From: Verrucomicrobiota bacterium
GTDB lineage: Bacteria; Verrucomicrobiota; Verrucomicrobiia; Verrucomicrobiales; DEV007
Direction: 5' to 3'
Length of the DNA: 8,555 nucleotides
NCBI GenBank assembly: GCA_013152075.1
Contig: JAADHD010000002.1
Coordinates: forward strand, 1 to 8,555
Below the pieces are notes generated by a model that was not told where the DNA came from, searched no databases, and worked only from the letters and a program-made list of their open reading frames with translations. Positions 1-5,806 of the stretch are shown here, piece by piece. A program made the translations under genes and the position numbers. Each line of letters opens with the position of its first letter. The first letter of the stretch is position 1.

Positions 1-822
1 GTAGTTCTCTCCTCCGGCGCTCGATGCGGACTGAAAATTGATCTCTTCAAAGGTATTCCAGCCAACGTCTGCGATGTAAAGGTCGCCGGTTTGGCGATCG
101 AAACTGGAACGCCATGGATTACGCAGTCCATAGGCCCAAATTTCGTCTTCGCCCGCTACTCCGACAAAAGGATTGTTGGCAGGGATGCTGTAATTGCGGT
201 CTGCATCACCTGGAAAATCATCTCCGTTGACATCAATTCGGAGGACTTTGCCAAATAGGCTGCTTAAATCTTGAGCTTCATTGCCTACATCACCCTGTCC
301 ATTTCCGTCGCCGGTGGTCATGTAAAGGTACTGTGGGTCTGTGGGGCTGGTCTTGGGATTAAAACCGATCCAGCTTCCGTAGTGGGCCGAAGAACCATAG
401 GGTATCCTGAGCACCGGCGTGGGAGTCGGATTGGAGATGTCGGGATTGTTTGAAACCTGAAACTGCTGGATTATCTCGTCGCCGCTGATATCGCTCGAGA
501 CGGTGTAGAACAGCCCGTTGGTGGCATAGTCCGGATGAAAGGCCATGTTAAGCAATCCCTGGTCTCCACCGGTCGAGAGGTTCCCGACGGTGAGAAATGG
601 AGTCGGATTGATGACTCCTGTGTTGAGATTGAGGATCTTAATCTGGCCGGTATGTTGCTCGGTTATAAAAAGCCGGTCACCATCTCCCATCGGCGAGGTC
701 ACGTAAGTGGGCCTGGCAAGCCCCGTGGCAACCCGAGTCGTGGAGATGGTTGCAGAAGCCTCAAAAGGGCTCCCTAAAAAAAACTGAAAAGAAAGCCAAC
801 ACAATGCAAGAAATCGATTCAT
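1..822 (-). CDS. PQQ-dependent sugar dehydrogenase (glucose/sorbosone type), exported, 3' part outside window
   Basis: The reverse strand reads without a stop for 274 codons from ATG at 822 to the window edge, so the C-terminus is missing. The family (soluble glucose/sorbosone dehydrogenase, a six-bladed beta-propeller) oxidises sugars with PQQ in the periplasm. Residues 1-24 form a signal peptide (MNRFLALCW start, cleavage after EASA). Family landmarks are GGDQGLLNMAFHPDY at 85-99, a histidine at 147 in SSAHYGSW where the family has its catalytic-base histidine, a glycine/aspartate-rich GDGNGQGD at 171-178 followed by LFGKVLRIDVNG at 189-200, and YGLRNPWR at 231-238. The start is supported by GGAG (830-833) seven bases upstream. 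It is transcribed away from the fusion gene and may not share its function. An A8 run on the plus strand (776-783) lies within the signal-peptide codons. The substrate cannot be named. Confidence 0.88.
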   Translation of the reverse strand, partial: MNRFLALCWLSFQFFLGSPFEASATISTTRVATGLARPTYVTSPMGDGDRLFITEQHTGQIKILNLNTGVINPTPFLTVGNLSTGGDQGLLNMAFHPDYATNGLFYTVSSDISGDEIIQQFQVSNNPDISNPTPTPVLRIPYGSSAHYGSWIGFNPKTSPTDPQYLYMTTGDGNGQGDVGNEAQDLSSLFGKVLRIDVNGDDFPGDADRNYSIPANNPFVGVAGEDEIWAYGLRNPWRSSFDRQTGDLYIADVGWNTFEEINFQSASSAGGENY

Positions 823-829
823 CAATAGG

Positions 830-833
830 CTCC
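830..833 (-). promoter_or_regulatory. Shine-Dalgarno GGAG of the sugar dehydrogenase gene
   Basis: GGAG on the minus strand is separated by seven bases from the ATG at 822. This fixes the start and places the signal peptide at the very N-terminus. The same GGAG-N7 arrangement occurs before the TTG at 4199. Confidence 0.65.
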
Positions 834-855
834 ACAATAAATTAAAACAGAATTG

Positions 856-873
856 AGATGCGAGTCCGCATCT
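856..873. promoter_or_regulatory. 7-bp inverted repeat over the predicted transcription start (operator or 5'-UTR hairpin)
   Basis: AGATGCG (856-862), a four-base spacer, then CGCATCT (867-873) form a perfect 7-bp inverted repeat. It sits directly downstream of the TATAAT box predicted for the minus-strand gene and spans the expected transcription start. That position fits a repressor operator, or a hairpin at the 5' end of the transcript. It has no following T-run on either strand, so it is not a typical terminator. The function is inference. Confidence 0.4.
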
Positions 874-875
874 AG

Positions 876-904
876 ATTATAGGCAAAATTGACAATATAC
901 GCAA
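876..904 (-). promoter_or_regulatory. Sigma-70-like promoter for the sugar dehydrogenase gene
   Basis: Read on the minus strand there is a perfect -10 box TATAAT (881-876), a 17-base spacer, and a partial -35 box TTGCGT (904-899, three of six matching TTGACA). Transcription would start near 869, giving a leader of roughly 47 bases before the ATG at 822. The rest of the 283-base gap to 1106 shows no clear plus-strand -35/-10 pair; a TTGACA at 889-894 lacks a -10 box at normal spacing. Confidence 0.5.
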
Positions 905-1062
905 ACACATGGAGCTTTAAATAATTGAAATGTGAGGGAGATAGTGGTAGAACGGTGGGCGATGGAAGGCAAAGAAGAAGTCTAAGAAATTTTCGTTAAC
1001 CATATCTCCTGGGCTATTTCGAGTAGGACGTGGGATTTCGGCGCACCGTAGGGTGTGTCCTC

Positions 1063-1082
1063 TGGGAATATATGGGAATATA
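1063..1082 (+). repeat. Perfect 10-bp tandem repeat upstream of the fusion gene
   Basis: The decamer TGGGAATATA occurs twice in direct, uninterrupted succession, ending 23 bases before the ATG at 1106. The ten-base period is about one helical turn, as expected for side-by-side binding of one protein on one DNA face. The unit contains a TATA-like core that could also serve as a -10 element. It lies within a possible upstream GTG-initiated extension (1055) that I consider non-coding. Confidence 0.5.
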
Positions 1083-1105
1083 TTTGCGAAAGAAAGATAA
1101 GGCAT

Positions 1106-4100
1106 ATGCTGAAAAAACTAATCTCGATCCTAACTTTGATCCTGGCACTTCAACAAACGGGTTGGGCGACAGACAAAGTCGTACATGGGGGCAAATATGA
1201 CGTAGTCATATATGGGGGGACAAGCGCAGGTGTGGCTGCGGCGGTCCAAGTGAGCCGGATGGGTAAAACGGTGGTACTGATTGAGCCTGGAGACCATCTT
1301 GGCGGATTGAGTTCGGGAGGCCTAGGATGGACCGATTCGGGACGCAAGGACATGATCGGAGGGATCAGTCGAGAGTTTTATCAGCGAGTGAAAACGCACT
1401 ATGACGATCCGAAGTCGTGGCCGTTGCAGAAGCCCGAATCCTTGAATGTAGAACGGGGGTCTGGCCTCTACTTACCAAATGCCGATGCGATGTGGGTTTT
1501 CGAACCGCATGTGGCCGAGGCGATTTTTGAAGAGTATGTCAAGGAGCTTGAGCTCACTGTCGTACGGAAAGAACGCTTGAATCGCGAGACTGGTGTAAAA
1601 GTGAAAGCTGGGCGCATCGTGTCGATCACGATGGAATCGGGACGAAATTTTGCGGCTCCGATGTTTATCGATGCGACCTACGAAGGCGATCTCATGGCAT
1701 CGGCTGGAGTTAGTTACCATGTGGGGCGTGAAAGCAATGAGCAATACGGCGAGAGTCTCAATGGTGTGCAGAAGGAGCAAATGCGTGGCCACTTGTTTTT
1801 GAAGAAAGTCGACCCCTACGTAGTACCAGGCGATCCTTCCAGCGGACTGGTTGCCCGAGTGCATGCCGACGGAGCAGGCAAGGATGGCGCGGCCGACCAT
1901 CGCGTGCAGGCCTACAACTACCGTATGTGCATGAGCAATGATAAACGTAATTGGGCACCCTTCCCAAAGCCGTCGGCGTATGACGAAAAACAATACGAGC
2001 TGTTGTTTCGCAATTTCGAAGCCGGGGATATGAGACTACCGCTAAGCTTAGGCGCGATGCCTAATCACAAGACCGACACCAACAACAGTGGTGCTTTTTC
2101 AACCGACAATATCGGCATGAACTACGACTACCCCGAGGCAAGCTATGCAGAACGAGAAATTATCCTTCAAGAGCATGAGACCTATCAGAAGGGTCTGATG
2201 TGGACCTTGGTGAATCATCCGCGCGTGCCGAAAAAAATACGTGACGTCATGTCAGGGTGGGGCTTGGCGGCAGATGAGTTCGCCGACAGTGGCAATTGGC
2301 CGCACCAAATCTACGTTCGCGAAGCGCGTCGTATGGTCGGAGCCTATGTGACAACGGAGCTGGATTGTCGACGTGAACGTATCGCTAAAGATTCTGTGGG
2401 GATCGGCAGTTACAACATGGATTCGCACAATACACAGCGCTATGTGACCGAGGAAGGTTTTGTCCAAGATGAAGGCGACGTACAAGTCTCTCCGGGTGGG
2501 CCTTATGTGATCAGTTATCGTTCGATTACGCCGAAAAAGGACGAATGTGAAAATCTGTTGGTGCCTGTGGCACTTTCGAGTTCGCACATCGCTTACGGAT
2601 CGATCCGCATGGAGCCAGTGTTCATGATTCTTGGGCAGAGTGCGGCGACCAGTGCGGTGATGGCAATCGAAGACGGATTAAGCGTGCAAGAGGTGCCCTA
2701 CGCTCGATTGCGAGAACGGTTGTTAAAAGATGGGCAAGTATTGGATCTGCCAAAAGGGACCAAGCAGAAACTTCTTTCGTCGATTCCGAAGCTAGGCGAT
2801 GGTGTGAGTGCCAAAGACATGTCGGAACATAAAGACTCAACCGAGCATGTGAGTCAGAGGTCGCCAACTTCTGAATTATCACCATCCCGGCGTCCCAACA
2901 TCATTATGATTATGGCAGACGATCTCGGGTACGAATGTTTGCAATGTTACGGTGGCCGCTCGTATCGTACACCGTGTCTCAATAAATTGGCAGATGAAGG
3001 AATGAAATTTACGCACTGTTTCAGTGCCCCCTATTGCTCACCCAGCCGCGCACAGTTATTGACCGGTCGTTACCCACTGCACAACGGTATCAAGCGTGTG
3101 ATCCATGATCCGAAAAGTCACCATGAGTTTCTCGATCCCACCCGCGAGACAAGTTTTGCGAACCTTCTCCAGCATGCGGGATACGCCACGGCAATCGCTG
3201 GTAAATGGCAGATATCGTTCTTCTTTGAGCATGACACCGTGCGTGACTTTGGATTCGACAACTATCAATGCTGGGAAATTGTCGATGCGGATCACGAAAG
3301 AAATTCTCGTTATGCTAATCCGGTTTTTATCCGCAACGGCAAGACCCTTGAGCAAGAATTGGATGGGAAATATGGCCCAGACGAGAATGTTGATTTTTTA
3401 ATCGACTTTATGAAAAAGAATAGAGATCGACCGTTTCTGGTCTATTACCCGATGTTGCTCCCCCATTTTCCGTGGGAACCCACTCCAGACAGTAATACCT
3501 CTTTGCGAGAGAGTTCAACCGGCAACGGTAATGCCAAGTACTTTCCCGACATGGTTGCTTATATGGACAAGCTGGTGGGTCGAATCACGGATGCCGTGGA
3601 TCAACTCGGACTAAAGGAAAACACGCTGATCATTTTTACCGGCGACAATGGCACGCAACAACCGCTGGTATCTCGCTGGGGGCCTGATAACCGCAAGGTC
3701 TATGGAGGAAAAGCTGAACCTTCCGATGCGGGGAGTCGTGTTCCTCTGATAGCCCGTTGGCCGGGGAAAATCAAACCAAATTCTGTCAATCATGATTTAA
3801 TAGATTTCTCCGATTTCCTGCCGACATTCGTGGAGCTTTCGCAGAGTGAGTTGCCGGCCAAAAAGATCAACGGTCGAAGTTTCACTTCACAACTTTTTAG
3901 CCTATCTGGGACGCCCCGACAGTGGGTCCATGTGCAGAAAGAGGATGTACGCTATGTTCGTTCTCGCGATTGGATTCTAACCGATAAAAATGAACTTCGC
4001 CCGGTTGTTGAAATCGGTATGCCCCCTGCTCGCCCGGTCTTATCCCCTGACACTCCTGAGCAGGAACAGATACGCAAAGAATTGACTCAAGCGCTGGCCG

Positions 4101-4135
4101 AGGCTGCATTTCAGATACCTGAAAAAGGCGATTAG
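1106..4135 (+). CDS. Exported fusion protein: FAD-dependent oxidoreductase + S1-family sulfatase
   Basis: A single 1009-residue frame carries two enzymes. Residues 1-21 are a signal peptide (MLKK start, cleavage after TGWA). Residues ~30-551 resemble the FAD-dependent oxidoreductase family Pfam FAD_oxidored: a dinucleotide-binding motif GGTSAG at 37-42, an acidic residue E60 ending the second strand, and a C-terminal segment closing near LPKG (548-551). A polar linker of about 43 residues follows. Residues ~595-1000 are a sulfatase: metal-binding D605/D606, the formylglycine site CSPSR with C644, GKWQ with K700 and Q702, and D847/N848 in TGDNGT. The expected activities are oxidation of an unknown (probably sugar) substrate and sulfate-ester hydrolysis, outside the cytoplasmic membrane, after cysteine-to-formylglycine maturation in trans. 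A GTG at 1055 would add 17 residues ahead of the signal peptide, so ATG 1106 is preferred, though its AAGG is only three bases upstream. No frameshift is visible at the junction. Confidence 0.9.
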   Translation: MLKKLISILTLILALQQTGWATDKVVHGGKYDVVIYGGTSAGVAAAVQVSRMGKTVVLIEPGDHLGGLSSGGLGWTDSGRKDMIGGISREFYQRVKTHYDDPKSWPLQKPESLNVERGSGLYLPNADAMWVFEPHVAEAIFEEYVKELELTVVRKERLNRETGVKVKAGRIVSITMESGRNFAAPMFIDATYEGDLMASAGVSYHVGRESNEQYGESLNGVQKEQMRGHLFLKKVDPYVVPGDPSSGLVARVHADGAGKDGAADHRVQAYNYRMCMSNDKRNWAPFPKPSAYDEKQYELLFRNFEAGDMRLPLSLGAMPNHKTDTNNSGAFSTDNIGMNYDYPEASYAEREIILQEHETYQKGLMWTLVNHPRVPKKIRDVMSGWGLAADEFADSGNWPHQIYVREARRMVGAYVTTELDCRRERIAKDSVGIGSYNMDSHNTQRYVTEEGFVQDEGDVQVSPGGPYVISYRSITPKKDECENLLVPVALSSSHIAYGSIRMEPVFMILGQSAATSAVMAIEDGLSVQEVPYARLRERLLKDGQVLDLPKGTKQKLLSSIPKLGDGVSAKDMSEHKDSTEHVSQRSPTSELSPSRRPNIIMIMADDLGYECLQCYGGRSYRTPCLNKLADEGMKFTHCFSAPYCSPSRAQLLTGRYPLHNGIKRVIHDPKSHHEFLDPTRETSFANLLQHAGYATAIAGKWQISFFFEHDTVRDFGFDNYQCWEIVDADHERNSRYANPVFIRNGKTLEQELDGKYGPDENVDFLIDFMKKNRDRPFLVYYPMLLPHFPWEPTPDSNTSLRESSTGNGNAKYFPDMVAYMDKLVGRITDAVDQLGLKENTLIIFTGDNGTQQPLVSRWGPDNRKVYGGKAEPSDAGSRVPLIARWPGKIKPNSVNHDLIDFSDFLPTFVELSQSELPAKKINGRSFTSQLFSLSGTPRQWVHVQKEDVRYVRSRDWILTDKNELRPVVEIGMPPARPVLSPDTPEQEQIRKELTQALAEAAFQIPEKGD
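3035..3049 (+). other. Formylglycine maturation motif CSPSR of the fused sulfatase
   Basis: Codons for C-S-P-S-R match the C-x-P-x-R sulfatase signature. C644 is the residue converted to formylglycine in active type I sulfatases. Its integrity argues that the sulfatase half of the fusion is functional and not a relic. Confidence 0.85.
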
Positions 4136-4165
4136 CATCTTGGGAAAAGTGACTCGTGCTTTGTC

Positions 4166-5722
4166 ATGACTAGCAATGAAGGTTTATGGAGTATTGAGTT
4201 GAATCGAAGCAACTTTTTAGCGATTACCTCTGCCCTTATCCTTGGTTTTATCCAACCACCGGTACTTGGGGCCGATCAAAATTCACCACCAAACGTCCTT
4301 TTTATCGTCATTGATGATCTCAATGATTGGATAGGATGTCTAGAAGGACATCCGGATGCTAAGACACCCAATATCGACCAACTGGCGAAGCAGGGGGTAC
4401 TCTTTACCAACGCTCATTGCACAGCACCACTGTGTAACCCCTCTCGAACCTCTGTTTTTTCCGGACGGATGCCCTCCACAACGGGTGTCTACTCCAACGA
4501 ACAATGGTGGCGACCCGCCTTGCCAGGAATCGTGACGATCCCTGAACACTTCAAGAATAATGGTTATCAAGTTCTAGGTGGTGGGAAGGTATTTCATCAT
4601 GAAAATGGCTCCCATCCCCCAGGGCTCTGGCATCAGTTTTTCGATCAGGTATTTGACGATCCCTTCCATCGTCAACTACCTGGCCAATCACACTATCCAC
4701 CCTTGTCGTGGCCCAATGGCTTTCCGTTGAATGGGATTGAAAACCTCCGCCTTGGCAAGCGGCCGCCGCAAAACTCTTACCAGGACGATTGGGGGCCTTT
4801 GAATAAGTCCGATCTGGAAATGGGTGACGGACAAATGGTCAAGTGGGCTATCGAAAAAATGAAAGAAAAACGTGACAAACCACTTTTTCTTACCACGGGT
4901 ATCTTTCGACCTCACATGCCTTGGTACGCTCCGCAATCGTATTTTGATCTCTACGATGTCAACACAATTGCTGAACCTCCTCTGCTCAAGGACGATCTTA
5001 ACGATGTGCCGACTGCCGGCCACAAATTTGTTCGCAGCGCAAATTTTGACTACTTTCGCAAGATCGGGAAGTATCGCGAGGCGGTTGAGGCTTACTTATC
5101 CGCGATCTCGTATGCCGACGCCTTGGTTGGTCATCTGCTTGCCGCAGCACAAGAAAATCTCGACATGTCCAACACCGTCGTCATACTTTGGTCAGACCAC
5201 GGATGGCATTTGGGAGAAAAAGAGCACTGGCAAAAAAACACGTTGTGGGAGCGAGCGACTCGAGTCCCCCTCATCATTTCTGCGCCCCAGGTAAACAATT
5301 CTGGTTCCTTATGCCACCGAACAGTAAGTCTTGTTGACCTGTATCCAACATTGATCGACTTGTGTCATTTAACTCCAAGTGATGGCCTCGATGGTAAAAG
5401 TCTGGTCCCCTTGCTGCGAGATCCTGAGCTTGCTTGGAAACGACCTGCCGTCACCACTGCTGGACAAGGCAACCACACAGTTCGAGATGAGCACTGGAGA
5501 CTCATACAATACGCAGAGGGTTCCCAGGAGCTTTATGACCATCGGCGAGACCCGAACGAATGGCACAACCTCGCCTCCGACAAAAGCCACGCACCGACCA
5601 TCCATCGCCTGGCCTCCTGGCTACCCAAAAGAGACGCCCCAGCTGCTCTTACAAACGAGGCCTATGAATTTGATCACAACAACTACACGTGGACATTGCG
5701 TGGAAACAAGTCGAAAAAGTAA
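4166..5722 (+). CDS. Exported sulfatase, iduronate-2-sulfatase-like (S1 family)
   Basis: The product (518 residues from ATG 4166) is a type I sulfatase that should hydrolyse sulfate esters on a glycan outside the cell membrane. Metal ligands D50/D51 lie in IVIDDLNDW, the formylglycine motif CNPSR has C90, GGGKVFHH supplies K141 and H144, and WSDHGWHLGEKEHW carries D344/H345. The KVFH and SDHGWHLGE signatures are those of iduronate-2-sulfatase-like enzymes (probably SulfAtlas S1_7). The C-terminus has the ELYDHRRDPNEWHNL block usual for the fold. ATG 4166 has no ribosome-binding site and puts acidic residues before the hydrophobic segment. A TTG at 4199 has GGAG seven bases upstream and gives a cleaner signal peptide (NRSNFLAITSALILG, cleavage near GA-DQ), so it may be the real start. 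The gene begins 30-63 bases after the fusion gene's stop, suggesting an operon. The exact substrate is not readable from sequence. Confidence 0.9.
   Translation: MTSNEGLWSIELNRSNFLAITSALILGFIQPPVLGADQNSPPNVLFIVIDDLNDWIGCLEGHPDAKTPNIDQLAKQGVLFTNAHCTAPLCNPSRTSVFSGRMPSTTGVYSNEQWWRPALPGIVTIPEHFKNNGYQVLGGGKVFHHENGSHPPGLWHQFFDQVFDDPFHRQLPGQSHYPPLSWPNGFPLNGIENLRLGKRPPQNSYQDDWGPLNKSDLEMGDGQMVKWAIEKMKEKRDKPLFLTTGIFRPHMPWYAPQSYFDLYDVNTIAEPPLLKDDLNDVPTAGHKFVRSANFDYFRKIGKYREAVEAYLSAISYADALVGHLLAAAQENLDMSNTVVILWSDHGWHLGEKEHWQKNTLWERATRVPLIISAPQVNNSGSLCHRTVSLVDLYPTLIDLCHLTPSDGLDGKSLVPLLRDPELAWKRPAVTTAGQGNHTVRDEHWRLIQYAEGSQELYDHRRDPNEWHNLASDKSHAPTIHRLASWLPKRDAPAALTNEAYEFDHNNYTWTLRGNKSKK
4188..4191 (+). promoter_or_regulatory. 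Shine-Dalgarno GGAG favouring a TTG start at 4199
   Basis: GGAG is followed by seven bases and an in-frame TTG (4199-4201). Starting there removes 11 residues including two glutamates (E5, E11) and leaves a conventional signal peptide beginning NRSN. The alternative ATG at 4166 has no purine-rich site at proper spacing. Confidence 0.5.
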
Positions 5723-5806
5723 CTGGTCGACCCTCCGGTGATAACTTTTGATCTGCACAGCGTGGATGTGTAAACACTGGCCATTGCCAATTCAAGAAAG
5801 ACTCCT

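Noticed and set aside
271..777. Plus-strand open frames at 271-453 and 535-777
   Set aside because: They lie wholly inside the minus-strand sugar dehydrogenase, have no recognisable features, and the minus frame carries clear family motifs.
889..923. TTGACA at 889-894 as a -35 box for the plus-strand genes
   Set aside because: The only AT-rich -10 candidate (918-923) is 23 bases away, too far for a standard promoter.
1041..1060. Short inverted repeat CACC/GGTG near 1044-1056
   Set aside because: The stem is only about four perfect pairs and is not convincing.
1055..1105. Upstream GTG start for the fusion gene adding 17 residues
   Set aside because: It would put charged residues ahead of a clear signal peptide and would translate the tandem decamer. 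ATG 1106 gives a normal exported N-terminus.
1472..1993. Minus-strand 173-codon open frame inside the FAD domain
   Set aside because: It is antisense to well-conserved oxidoreductase sequence and has no domain or start signal of its own.
5725..5732. GGTCGACC palindrome after the second sulfatase as a terminator or operator
   Set aside because: It is only 8 bp with no loop and no T-run; such palindromes occur by chance.
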